The translations under genes and the position numbers were made by a program. The notes beneath the pieces were generated by a model. That model was not told the DNA's origin. It ran no database searches and saw only the letters and a program-made list of their open reading frames with translations. From a virus, in IMG/VR virus record IMGVR_UViG_3300049893_002616, positions 1 through 39,560 of that record: a stretch of 39,560 bases of DNA. One strand, written 5' to 3'. This document shows positions 1-6,951 of this stretch, in pieces. How positions within the stretch are numbered: position 1 is the first letter of the stretch; each line of letters begins with the position of its first letter.

Positions 1-1
1 A

Positions 2-52
2 CCCACAACAATGTGTACTACTTGTAAATATAAGGATATATGCTCATGGTAG
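2..52 (+). CDS. C-terminal end of an upstream gene (partial)
   Basis: An open frame enters from the left edge and stops with TAG at 50-52. It encodes about sixteen residues ending MCTTCKYKDICSW, with three cysteines including a CxxC pair. No ribosome-binding site precedes the ATG at 11, so this is read as the tail of a gene that begins outside the window. It overlaps the next start by a few bases, as is usual in this block. The fragment is too short to identify. Confidence 0.4.
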   Translation, partial: PTTMCTTCKYKDICSW

Positions 53-372
53 AAGATTCAATAATGGCTTCTGGTGTGATGTTGTCAGATTCAGGAATAC
101 TTCTTAATCGTAGTCAAGAATTAGGACATTGGGAATACTGGGGTACTCCTCCTACTGGAGTATTTATTCCGAATCTACATAGTCCACTGTTCTATAGAGG
201 ACTTGTAGACAATATTGTAGCCAGCCTGGCGCTTGATAGAGAACGTGAAGTTGTAAACGTTAATGTAGAGGCTCGTCTAGTAACACCAATCGACTATGTA
301 AAAGAAGTTGATATCTTATTAGGTCCTCCAATCGAACCAGCTCCACTAGTAGATTTATCTTGGGAGGACTAA
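46..372 (+). CDS. hypothetical protein
   Basis: Unrecognised protein of about 108 residues, without membrane segment or cysteine motif. An AAGGA box at 32-36 is nine bases from the ATG at 46 but only three from the ATG at 40, so 46 is the preferred start. The stop TAA (370-372) overlaps the ATG of the next gene, which suggests translational coupling in the plus-strand block. Function unknown. Confidence 0.7.
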   Translation: MVEDSIMASGVMLSDSGILLNRSQELGHWEYWGTPPTGVFIPNLHSPLFYRGLVDNIVASLALDREREVVNVNVEARLVTPIDYVKEVDILLGPPIEPAPLVDLSWED

Positions 373-374
373 TG

Positions 375-581
375 ATGAACCAGAAGGATAGATTAGCATT
401 TATAGAACAGTTAGCTATGACCAATGAAAGCTTGAAAATGGCTATGTTCAGAGGTGCTGAACTAACAATTGATACTCAAAAACAGAATGTTAAAATATGT
501 ACATGCGACAGTAATTGTTTATGTCGTATGGCTGAAAACGAAACAATAACAATAAAGGTGATTTATGGTGTTAAAATTTAA
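375..581 (+). CDS. small cysteine-containing hypothetical protein
   Basis: A 68-residue unknown protein. The box GGGAGGA at 362-368 lies six bases before the second of two tandem ATG codons (375); the first, at 372, would be only three bases away. A short cluster CTCDSNCLC (four cysteines) sits in the second half and could bind metal, but no family is recognised. The end overlaps the next gene by 17 bases. Confidence 0.65.
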   Translation: MNQKDRLAFIEQLAMTNESLKMAMFRGAELTIDTQKQNVKICTCDSNCLCRMAENETITIKVIYGVKI

Positions 582-750
582 AACTCGTAATGGTGAGATA
601 AAAGCCATTCTAAAAGATGAAGCTTCTGAACCAGAAGGCTTTAAATATTTAGAAGGAGAAATTCCAGAAGACTTTATTATTCCAGAAGGAGTAAAGTCAC
701 TTGAAGAAATGGAAGATTTAATTGACAATAAAGACGGAGAATTAGAATGA
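565..750 (+). CDS. small acidic hypothetical protein
   Basis: A 61-residue strongly acidic protein, rich in Glu and Asp, with no recognised motif. An AAAGGTG ribosome-binding site (554-560) precedes the ATG. Its stop overlaps the start of the following gene by four bases (ATGA arrangement), so the pair is probably translationally coupled. Function unknown. Confidence 0.65.
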   Translation: MVLKFKTRNGEIKAILKDEASEPEGFKYLEGEIPEDFIIPEGVKSLEEMEDLIDNKDGELE

Positions 751-1073
751 AGCGATTTTCTGACTGGGATACTCAACAACATGTTCTTCAAAAATTACCA
801 GCGCATGAAGCTGTTAAATGTAAAACTTGTGCATCTGAGTGGTTCGAACAAGTAAAAGCTACAAAGATTGATATGAATATTATTTGTACATTAGGGCAGG
901 CTGCGCCAGAAGATAACTCATTAGCTTATTCACAAATACTGTTACGTTGTTTACGATGTAATGATTTACAGGAACTTCCTGTTAATATGTCTAGTGCTCA
1001 TAAAGCTATTCAAGATAGTTATAGTGACTTGGTTGCAACACTAGAAACACCAGTAGAAAAGAAAAACAACTAA
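747..1073 (+). CDS. zinc-ribbon-like hypothetical protein
   Basis: A 108-residue protein with two CxxC knuckles: CKTC near residue 26 and CLRC near residue 70. This spacing suits a small zinc ribbon, so DNA, RNA or protein binding is possible. This is inference from the cysteine pattern only; no named family is recognised. It overlaps both neighbours by one to four bases (ATGA at its start, TAATG at its end). Confidence 0.7.
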   Translation: MKRFSDWDTQQHVLQKLPAHEAVKCKTCASEWFEQVKATKIDMNIICTLGQAAPEDNSLAYSQILLRCLRCNDLQELPVNMSSAHKAIQDSYSDLVATLETPVEKKNN

Positions 1074-1405
1074 TGCGTTTTCATGTCAAAGACACAAATC
1101 TATTCCTTATTCCTGGCAATCCACACATGTTACATGTGGTTACTATTAGCTATGGTCTACGTGAATTTGTAGGTATGCTAGATAGAAGAACTCAGAAATT
1201 CTATATTGAAGAAGTAGTTCTTGAATCAAAAGATTTTAGTAAGGACGTATTCGCAAACTTTAAGTTTATTGAAGACGATAACCTTGCATTTGATCTAGCC
1301 CAGTTCTGTCAAGAAAAGAATATATTAGATATGAAAAGATTACAAGAAAGGTTAATCGATGAAGAAAGAATACGACTACCCTCGTCTTTCCAATACTTTA
1401 AATGA
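1073..1405 (+). CDS. hypothetical protein
   Basis: A 110-residue protein whose ATG overlaps the stop of the zinc-ribbon gene (TAATG). It is predicted soluble, mixed alpha/beta, with no cysteine or nucleotide-binding motif. The last 47 bases overlap a possible 53-codon reading frame that starts at 1359. Function unknown. Confidence 0.65.
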   Translation: MRFHVKDTNLFLIPGNPHMLHVVTISYGLREFVGMLDRRTQKFYIEEVVLESKDFSKDVFANFKFIEDDNLAFDLAQFCQEKNILDMKRLQERLIDEERIRLPSSFQYFK

Positions 1406-1520
1406 AAAAATACTTGAATTATATATAGAACTACTGGAACTAGAATATGGAATTCACGACGAACGCAAGCAAACTACACAGAAAAGTAGGCGAAATCCTG
1501 AATACGACATTACCTTTTAA
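1359..1520 (+). CDS. possible 53-residue protein overlapping both neighbours
   Basis: ATG at 1359 follows AAAGG (1347-1351) by seven bases, a better ribosome-binding site than that of the following nuclease gene. The frame runs to TAA at 1518-1520. The peptide has an acidic amphipathic middle (NEKILELYIELLELEYG) and a basic tail. It overlaps the previous gene by 47 bases and the next by 74. It could be a true small protein or a leader whose translation opens the nuclease start; it could also be chance. No family is recognised. Confidence 0.4.
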   Translation: MKKEYDYPRLSNTLNEKILELYIELLELEYGIHDERKQTTQKSRRNPEYDITF

Positions 1521-2019
1521 AGCTGGACGTTTATATCAGGAAGTTGCTGTCAGTGAATTATTTCCATCTTATTCAAATAATAAAGATAGATATGATTGGG
1601 TACTTCCTGATTTATTTACAGTTATCGAATGTCATGGTAAACAACACTATCAACCAATTTCATTTGGTAACAAAGCTGAACAAGCTGTAATGAATTTTCA
1701 AGCACAGCAATTTAGAGACAATCAGAAAGAAGAAATAGCTCTACTACATGGCTGGACATACGTGATTATTCCGTATACAGATGAAAAACTTCTTACTTCA
1801 GAGTATTTGATTGACGCTTATACAAAGGCTTTCAATCCAAATACTTTAATAAAGAAAGAAGTAGCAGCCAAACCCGACTGGTTAATAGCTAAGAAAAAAG
1901 AAGCTAACCAGAAGGCTAAAGAATATCGGAAACAGCAATACCAACGTATGAAGGAATTAAAACATGGATATTACAAATCTAGTACCAACTCTTCCAACTC
2001 ATCCGAAGAAGAAGCCTAA
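1447..2019 (+). CDS. PD-(D/E)XK-like endonuclease
   Basis: A 190-residue protein with the layout of small PD-(D/E)XK nucleases of the DUF559/Vsr-like type. An N-terminal helix (KLHRKVGEIL) is followed by DWVLPDL near residue 55, then IECHGKQHY near 65, supplying the Asp and the Glu-x-x-x-Gln pattern of the active site, and later FRDNQKEEIALLHGW, a typical terminal helix-strand element. The last 40 residues are basic and probably bind nucleic acid. It lies directly before the endolysin and overlaps it by 56 bases. A free-standing homing endonuclease or a repair nuclease are both possible. The start is the first ATG with a weak GGA box. Confidence 0.65.
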   Translation: MEFTTNASKLHRKVGEILNTTLPFKAGRLYQEVAVSELFPSYSNNKDRYDWVLPDLFTVIECHGKQHYQPISFGNKAEQAVMNFQAQQFRDNQKEEIALLHGWTYVIIPYTDEKLLTSEYLIDAYTKAFNPNTLIKKEVAAKPDWLIAKKKEANQKAKEYRKQQYQRMKELKHGYYKSSTNSSNSSEEEA

Positions 2020-2626
2020 AGTTCGTAAACTAAGCGACATTAAGAAGATTGTCGTCCATACAACTGACTGGAACATCCAGCCATTGGAGTTAGCTAAATA
2101 TGATATTGGACCTAATCATATCGATTCTACAGGTTGCCCTACAATTACTTATCACTATTATATTGGACAGTCTGGAGAAACTTTCAGAACTGCTGATGAA
2201 ACATGGGTCACATGGCACGCAGCATTACATAACAGTAACTCAATAGCTGTTTGTTTAGCATATAAAACAGATCCTGCATTTGAATCTGGAAAAACAAAAA
2301 TTCCAGAAGCAGGTAAGATACCTTCTAAAGAAATGATGCAATCACTTTATTCTTTATTGGTTCATCTTTGTAAAACATTAAAAATCTCTCCATTAGAAAT
2401 CTGGGGTCATAGAGAGCTCTTTGGTACAGGATTTATCTTAATTAAAGGTCATAAACAACTTAAAAAAACTTGTCCAGGCATGAGCATTGATCTTGATAGC
2501 TTACGTAATATGACAGTAATTACCCTACAAACAGAAATGAAAAACAAAGGTTTATATACAGGCCAGATTGATGGAAGTTGGGGGCCTAAATCTCAACTTG
2601 CATTTATTCGTCTAGTAAATAACTAG
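1964..2626 (+). CDS. endolysin, N-acetylmuramoyl-L-alanine amidase
   Basis: A 220-residue lysis enzyme that should cut the amide bond between MurNAc and L-Ala in peptidoglycan. The Amidase_2/PGRP fold shows as KIVVHTTD (His32), TYHYYIGQSG (Tyr63-Tyr66), WHAA (His85), GHREL (His149) and GHKQLKKTCPG (His163, Lys168, Cys170), matching the Zn-His/His/Cys and catalytic Tyr/Lys of T7 lysozyme-type amidases. The C-terminus (QIDGSWGPKSQLAFIRL) resembles part of a peptidoglycan-binding repeat. No signal peptide is seen, so export would need a holin, which was not found in this window. AGGA at 1951-1954 sets the start. The end overlaps the opposite-strand gene by 23 bases. Confidence 0.9.
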   Translation: MDITNLVPTLPTHPKKKPKVRKLSDIKKIVVHTTDWNIQPLELAKYDIGPNHIDSTGCPTITYHYYIGQSGETFRTADETWVTWHAALHNSNSIAVCLAYKTDPAFESGKTKIPEAGKIPSKEMMQSLYSLLVHLCKTLKISPLEIWGHRELFGTGFILIKGHKQLKKTCPGMSIDLDSLRNMTVITLQTEMKNKGLYTGQIDGSWGPKSQLAFIRLVNN

Positions 2627-3029
2627 ATACATCTGTATATACATTAGGGATCATAGTAGTTATATTCGCTATTAAATCTATTTGTTTCCAACCTAAATAT
2701 ATAATTTCTTCTGAAATAGGTTGAGTAAGATATAAATAATCCCACAATATTAAATTATAATTTGCAGTATCAATTGCTAGCATTTTATTTACAGCACTAT
2801 GATCGTTAATAAAAATGAAAGATGATACTGGTATATTAAAGTTATACGCAATTTTATGTCGTATAAGCGCTGTAGGAATACCAATAATTATTGGCTGATG
2901 CACCAATTCTGACAATAACGATAAGCCCATTTGAACTGAATCAGCAATATGAATATTTAATGGACATGCTGGATTAAGTGTCAACATATCTGTTATTGCT
3001 GTATTAACAATCGCACGTGAAGATGACAT
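2604..3029 (-). CDS. hypothetical protein on opposite strand
   Basis: A 141-residue protein and the only minus-strand gene inside the plus-strand block. The composition is protein-like (many Ile, Leu and Asn; LNIHIADSVQMGLSLLSEL; NLILWDYLYL), suggesting an alpha/beta fold, but no family is recognised. It converges with the endolysin and is divergent from the nuclease at 3092. The ribosome-binding site is weak. It could be a transferred single-gene insertion (moron). No adjacent plus-strand frame competes for this stretch. Confidence 0.6.
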   Translation of the reverse strand: MSSSRAIVNTAITDMLTLNPACPLNIHIADSVQMGLSLLSELVHQPIIIGIPTALIRHKIAYNFNIPVSSFIFINDHSAVNKMLAIDTANYNLILWDYLYLTQPISEEIIYLGWKQIDLIANITTMIPNVYTDVSSYLLDE

Positions 3030-3031
3030 GG

Positions 3032-3039
3032 TATAAATA
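3032..3039 (+). promoter_or_regulatory. candidate T4-type late promoter box
   Basis: Exact TATAAATA, the -10-like element of T4 late promoters, lies 52 bases before the ATG at 3092 and on the correct strand. No -35 hexamer is visible, as expected for that promoter class. By chance about four copies per strand would occur in a window this AT-rich, so position rather than sequence alone supports it. It would drive the nuclease and the sigma-like gene that follows. Confidence 0.4.
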
Positions 3040-3091
3040 CTTTTCTTTATAGGTCCTGTATAATCTTTAATATAAACAGGAGAATAAGTTT

Positions 3092-3709
3092 ATGTTTAGA
3101 GCAAAAGTTGTGTGGTCACCAATTGAAATTGAATACTTACAGACAAATTTTAAAATACTTCCTAAAGATCAGCTATGTATTGCTTTAGCTAAAACTCGTG
3201 GAGCTTTAGATAAGAAAATTCGTGAATTAAATGGTGAAGTAGTCTCTAATAAAAATATTGCTTTTCAGTCAAAAATAGGTCAACGTGAAGATCTTGGAAT
3301 TTTTGTTAGATCAGGTTGGGAAGCTAATATGATGAGGCTTTTTAAATCAGGGCTAATTGCTTTTAAGTCTCCTGAATATGAACCAGAAACATTTTCGTTT
3401 ACTGATTTTGTACCACCTAAAGGTGCAGCTCTTTCTTATACTCCAGATTTTCGTGTTACTAAAGGTAAAAAGAAAATGTGGGTTGAAGTGAAAGGAAACT
3501 GGTTACGTGGTCAAGATAAAACTAAACTACGTAGATTCAAAAAGTTTTATCCAGATGAATTCAAGAAACTTATTGTTGTAGTAAGTAGTAAAGCTACTAA
3601 AACTGCTAAGTTCTTTATTGAAGAACTTGATTTATCTGAAGATCAAGTATTGGAATACAATACATTTAAAAAGTTATATTCTGGTAAAGTGCCTCACTGG
3701 GAGTCTTAA
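3092..3709 (+). CDS. SANT-like plus PD-(D/E)XK endonuclease
   Basis: A 205-residue two-part protein. Residues 5-48 resemble a Myb/SANT-like DNA-binding helix bundle (VVWSPIEIEYL ... LAKTRGALDKKIREL). Residues 70-165 carry a PD-(D/E)XK nuclease core: RSGWEANMMRLF (Glu78), YTPDFRV (Asp119) and VEVKG (Glu132, Lys134). The enzyme probably cleaves or nicks DNA with Mg. AGGAG lies eight bases before the ATG. It shares the N-terminal module type with the phosphoesterase at 11344-12498. A role in DNA processing, host degradation or homing is possible and is not decided by sequence. Confidence 0.75.
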   Translation: MFRAKVVWSPIEIEYLQTNFKILPKDQLCIALAKTRGALDKKIRELNGEVVSNKNIAFQSKIGQREDLGIFVRSGWEANMMRLFKSGLIAFKSPEYEPETFSFTDFVPPKGAALSYTPDFRVTKGKKKMWVEVKGNWLRGQDKTKLRRFKKFYPDEFKKLIVVVSSKATKTAKFFIEELDLSEDQVLEYNTFKKLYSGKVPHWES

Positions 3710-3715
3710 CTTATT

Positions 3716-4438
3716 ATGGGAACCAGGAAACGTAAAAGAAAAAAGAAACATTGGCGTGATCATTTAGTTAACAATCTTTTACCAGCACGTTTCCAGCTTG
3801 TTCAGTTTAAACCATTGATTCAAAAAATTGTCAAAATAATAAGTGGTGAAGAAATATATCCACTTGATATTTATCAACGTTTTTATCGAAGCTTGAATAC
3901 TAAGCTATACGGTTCAGGAGCATATAAAACTAATACTCCATTATTATTAAAAAGTTACATTACACGCTTGTCTGTTCTTGAGAAAGAAGAAATTGAACAA
4001 CAATGTTGGTTATTCTTAATGGAACTTTGGGACTTTCATACATATTCATGGAGTAAAAAAGGCGCAGCTAGTTCTAGTGTATTTTATGATCTTGCACGAG
4101 CGCAATTAGCTAGATGGATGGGAAGTTATATTGGCAATCAAATCAAAATGATCAATACAGAAACTATAGAACAAATACCGCTTATAGACTGGTATGAAAT
4201 GGATGACCCACAAATTTTTAAATTAGATTTGGGATGGGTTATGCTTAAAGGTCAAAACAATATTTTCAGTTGTTTAACAATTAAACAAAGATATTTACTT
4301 TATTTACGTTATAGTAAAGAATTAACTATCGAAGAGATCTCTATTCTAGTACAGCAGCACCGTGCTAGAATAGAGGAAGAATTTACAAATATTAATAAAA
4401 TACTACACGGAGAAACAAATGACATTGCCCGGACTTAA
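3716..4438 (+). CDS. divergent sigma-factor-like protein (candidate late sigma)
   Basis: A 240-residue protein with a very basic N-terminus (KRKRKKKHWRD). Residues 88-143 (EEIEQQCWLFLMELWDFHTY ... LARAQLARWM) match the pattern of sigma region 2, where a Q-x-x-W-L helix and a W/F-x-x-F-D segment precede the DNA-melting helices. Residues 185-225 (LTIKQRYLLYLRY, then ELTIEEISILVQ) match region 4 helix-turn-helix with the usual LT-x-x-QR-x-x-x-x-LRY lead-in. Its size is close to T4 gp55. It would recruit host RNA polymerase to phage late promoters. It follows the candidate late promoter at 3032 and overlaps the next gene by 20 bases. The match is by motif only and is remote. Confidence 0.6.
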   Translation: MGTRKRKRKKKHWRDHLVNNLLPARFQLVQFKPLIQKIVKIISGEEIYPLDIYQRFYRSLNTKLYGSGAYKTNTPLLLKSYITRLSVLEKEEIEQQCWLFLMELWDFHTYSWSKKGAASSSVFYDLARAQLARWMGSYIGNQIKMINTETIEQIPLIDWYEMDDPQIFKLDLGWVMLKGQNNIFSCLTIKQRYLLYLRYSKELTIEEISILVQQHRARIEEEFTNINKILHGETNDIART

Positions 4439-4673
4439 TCCTAAAACCCAAAATGAAATCGTAGAACAAGAGCTTCAATTAACTACTAATGAAATTACAG
4501 AAACGATAAAGCTTCCTGGTATATCTACTCTTCATATGAAACCTACTGAAGAGATTGCTTTAGTACTTACTAATTTATTGAAGTCTAGATCTAATATCAA
4601 AAGTATTACATATGTGATTGGATCACATATTGAACTTACTTGTGTAAACAATGGCTTCAATTCGACTCGTTAG
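4419..4673 (+). CDS. hypothetical protein
   Basis: An 84-residue protein, the last in the plus-strand block. A GGAG box lies six bases upstream of the ATG and inside the end of the sigma-like gene, suggesting coupled translation. There is no membrane segment or motif. Its end overlaps the convergent gene by 17 bases, so no intergenic terminator separates the two transcription units. Confidence 0.65.
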   Translation: MTLPGLNPKTQNEIVEQELQLTTNEITETIKLPGISTLHMKPTEEIALVLTNLLKSRSNIKSITYVIGSHIELTCVNNGFNSTR

Positions 4674-5064
4674 CAACTGATTCAGTTGTAGCTGTTTCAT
4701 CAGAAGAAGATTCTTGTTGTTCTTGCGATTTAAGAATCTTCTCTTGAACTACATTTTGCCATGCAGTTTCTACTTCTTCGGGTGTACAAATACCCTTCTC
4801 TTTTAAGAAGTTAAGAGCAAGATAAGCTTGTCCACTTACAAATACAAATTGTTGCTGCATTTCTTCGTGGCGTTGAACAAGAAGTATTAAATCTGACATC
4901 ATTGCTTGCAATACGTCAGATTGTTGTTCAACTAGCTTACCTAGAGATTCTACTAAAGTAGTTAACTCACCGTATCCAAGTTTACTAATATTTGCGGCAG
5001 CTAAAAGGCTTTGTACTTTATTTCTAGATTCTCGATAAGCTAAAAAATCTGTTACATTATTCAT
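4657..5064 (-). CDS. hypothetical coiled-coil protein
   Basis: A 135-residue protein with a long helical, partly coiled-coil middle (LVESLGKLVEQQSDVLQAMM, then a LILLVQRHEEMQQQ segment) and an acidic, low-complexity Ser/Glu/Thr tail. Its start overlaps the stop of the dUTPase gene by one base, so the two are probably coupled. Function unknown. Confidence 0.7.
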   Translation of the reverse strand: MNNVTDFLAYRESRNKVQSLLAAANISKLGYGELTTLVESLGKLVEQQSDVLQAMMSDLILLVQRHEEMQQQFVFVSGQAYLALNFLKEKGICTPEEVETAWQNVVQEKILKSQEQQESSSDETATTESVANESN

Positions 5065-5507
5065 TATTGTTGTCCTGTACTTCCAAATCCACCAGTACCT
5101 CGTTCTGTCTCAGAGAGTGCATCTACTAGTTCAACTGTTACTTCAGGAACTGGACATACCACAAATTGACAAATTCTCTCTAATGGTCGAACAGTAAACC
5201 ATTGATTCGAGTGATTGATTAAAATAGCTTTACATTCTCCACGATAATCACTATCGATTGTCCCAGGAGAATTAAGTACAGTTATTCCTTCTTTAAGGGC
5301 TAGACCTGATCGAGGTCTAACCTGAATTTCATATCCAACAGGAACTTCTACTGAACAGCCAAGAGATACAGCTACACGTTGTCCTGGCATAACAATTAAA
5401 GGTTCATTAATACAAGCAGTCATATCAAAACCAGATGCAGTTTTAGTAGCTTGTTTAGGTAACGTAAAAGCATGATGAAGCTTTTTAAATTTTACATTAA
5501 CAGTCAT
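5064..5507 (-). CDS. dut: dUTP diphosphatase
   Basis: A 147-residue trimeric-type dUTPase that converts dUTP to dUMP and pyrophosphate, keeping uracil out of phage DNA and feeding the ThyX reaction. All five family motifs are present: ASGFDM, RPRSGLA, GTIDSDYRGE, RICQ and the C-terminal RGTGGFGSTG arm that closes over the active site. Length is normal. It belongs to the minus-strand nucleotide-metabolism run with thyX, dNMP kinase and GMP reductase. Confidence 0.95.
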   Translation of the reverse strand: MTVNVKFKKLHHAFTLPKQATKTASGFDMTACINEPLIVMPGQRVAVSLGCSVEVPVGYEIQVRPRSGLALKEGITVLNSPGTIDSDYRGECKAILINHSNQWFTVRPLERICQFVVCPVPEVTVELVDALSETERGTGGFGSTGQQ

Positions 5508-5783
5508 TTAATCCTCAAATAATTCTAAGTAATCTTTATTCGTATTTTGTATTGTTTGTTGTTCTATTTCAGTAACATTACTGTTCTCTAAATTTAATGG
5601 TAAAGGTAATAATGGTAAATATTCTGGATGAGTTGGATGTTGACGAGCCTGTTCACGTGTTACTTTAGCTATAAGTTTCGTAGTTATCGGCGGGCCCCGA
5701 CCTCTAATATTGTCAAAATTCAAAGAATCACCAATTTGTTTAAAGGCTTCTTGAATTGCTGCAAATTCTATATCATTAATCAT
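5508..5783 (-). CDS. hypothetical protein
   Basis: A protein of about 91 residues. The ATG at 5783 (MINDIEF) is preferred over an in-frame upstream TTG because a GGAG box lies nine bases before it. It contains a basic RGRGPP turn and a Pro/Leu-rich segment (YLPLLPLPLNL). No family is recognised. It is packed between dut and the WGR-domain gene. Confidence 0.65.
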   Translation of the reverse strand: MINDIEFAAIQEAFKQIGDSLNFDNIRGRGPPITTKLIAKVTREQARQHPTHPEYLPLLPLPLNLENSNVTEIEQQTIQNTNKDYLELFED

Positions 5784-5785
5784 AT

Positions 5786-6046
5786 TTACCAAATCTCCAA
5801 ATAATCAAGCTTCTTATTAATTGGTTCTTCTTTTTCTTTATAGCCCTTATTTATTTTAGAGCGAATAATTGCTCTTACACTAGTAGCAGCGTCAATTATA
5901 TTTTTGAAGTCTGTTTTCTTTTTTGTAATACCTGAAGATCCAATACGACCCCAACGAGTAGTATACTCAGCTTTATTTGGTGTCCATGAAATTTCCCAGA
6001 ACTTATTATTACCATCGTCTGTATTTTCAAAATATCTAGTAGGCAT
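5786..6046 (-). CDS. stand-alone WGR-domain protein
   Basis: An 86-residue protein consisting almost wholly of a WGR domain: RYFEN near residue 4, NNKFWEI, AEYTTRWGRIGSSG (the name-giving Trp-Gly-Arg near residues 32-34), then KGYKEKE. WGR domains bind nucleic acid and are best known from poly(ADP-ribose) polymerases, with single-domain forms in bacteria. It follows phoH with adjacent stop and start. The role in the phage is unknown; nucleic-acid end binding is a reasonable guess. Confidence 0.85.
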   Translation of the reverse strand: MPTRYFENTDDGNNKFWEISWTPNKAEYTTRWGRIGSSGITKKKTDFKNIIDAATSVRAIIRSKINKGYKEKEEPINKKLDYLEIW

Positions 6047-6925
6047 TTATTCCTCAAATGTATCAGCAAAAAGTTCACTCAATGCAGAGCGTTCACTTTT
6101 AATCAATTGTATATGAGAAGTTAAGGGTGATTCTTTCATTTTTTTACTGTTGATAATATGGTAAAGACCTGTATCTTCACGAGCAATATCTTCATCACGT
6201 TGACCAAGATCACCCATGATAACCAATTTGGAACCTTCACCTACACGAGTACCTAGAGTAAGCATTTCATGTTTATCACATACTTGTACTTCGTCTGCAA
6301 TAATAAATGCATTAACCCATGAAGCACCACGGATAAGCTGCATTGGCATTGCTTCCATCTTGTACATTTGAATAATGTCACGGGCTGTGCCTTTATTATT
6401 TCCACCTAACTGTTGAATATTGGAAACATAATTTTCTAAGTAAGGTCCGAATTTTTCATTAACATCACCAGGAAGAGCACCCAATTCATATTTACCTACT
6501 TGCGACATAGGTCTAGTGATAATAATGCGTTCATATTTTCTTTCATCCATCTTTTGAAGAGCGGCCGCAATTGTTAGTAAAGTTTTACCAGTACCTGCAC
6601 GACCTGTTAAAGTACAAAGTTTTATTTCATCATCTAATAGCCCACACAAGGCCATTGTCTGTTCTTTGTTTTTTGGACGAATTTTAGATGCTTGTATATC
6701 CTTATCACGAATTAAAATTAATCCACTTTTATCAGAATTTACTCTAGTAATAGCTCCTGCCTTATCAGAAGTATCATTAGACTTTAAATAAACATATTGA
6801 TTAGGATACCAACCCATACGCTTATCAGGAATTTCAATTTTTCCTTTAGCATAAATTTCATCAATAAAAGTACGGGAAATTTCGAGAACTTTAACACCAG
6901 TATAAGAGTCGTCCTTTTTCTTCAT
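6047..6925 (-). CDS. phoH: PhoH-like ATPase
   Basis: A 292-residue PhoH-family ATPase. Walker A GRAGTGKT is at residues 108-115, the ITRP motif near 136, and Walker B IIADEVQ with the acidic pair at 211-212. The N-terminal 80 residues resemble the linker region of longer PIN-PhoH proteins, but no PIN nuclease domain is present. PhoH proteins are common in lytic phages and are thought to act in RNA metabolism, though their exact role is unsettled. AGGT lies seven bases before the ATG. Confidence 0.9.
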   Translation of the reverse strand: MKKKDDSYTGVKVLEISRTFIDEIYAKGKIEIPDKRMGWYPNQYVYLKSNDTSDKAGAITRVNSDKSGLILIRDKDIQASKIRPKNKEQTMALCGLLDDEIKLCTLTGRAGTGKTLLTIAAALQKMDERKYERIIITRPMSQVGKYELGALPGDVNEKFGPYLENYVSNIQQLGGNNKGTARDIIQMYKMEAMPMQLIRGASWVNAFIIADEVQVCDKHEMLTLGTRVGEGSKLVIMGDLGQRDEDIAREDTGLYHIINSKKMKESPLTSHIQLIKSERSALSELFADTFEE

Positions 6926-6951
6926 TCAGGTGACCTACCTTTGTTCTAATT

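Noticed and set aside
2731-2738. Other TATAAATA copies (also 8534, 12531, 21985, 27183 and 33435 on the plus strand)
   Set aside because: They lie inside or antisense to genes, and several copies are expected by chance at this base composition.
4674-4688. Palindrome CAACTGATTCAGTTG at the convergent gene ends
   Set aside because: The stem is short and no T run follows on either strand; not convincing as a bidirectional terminator.
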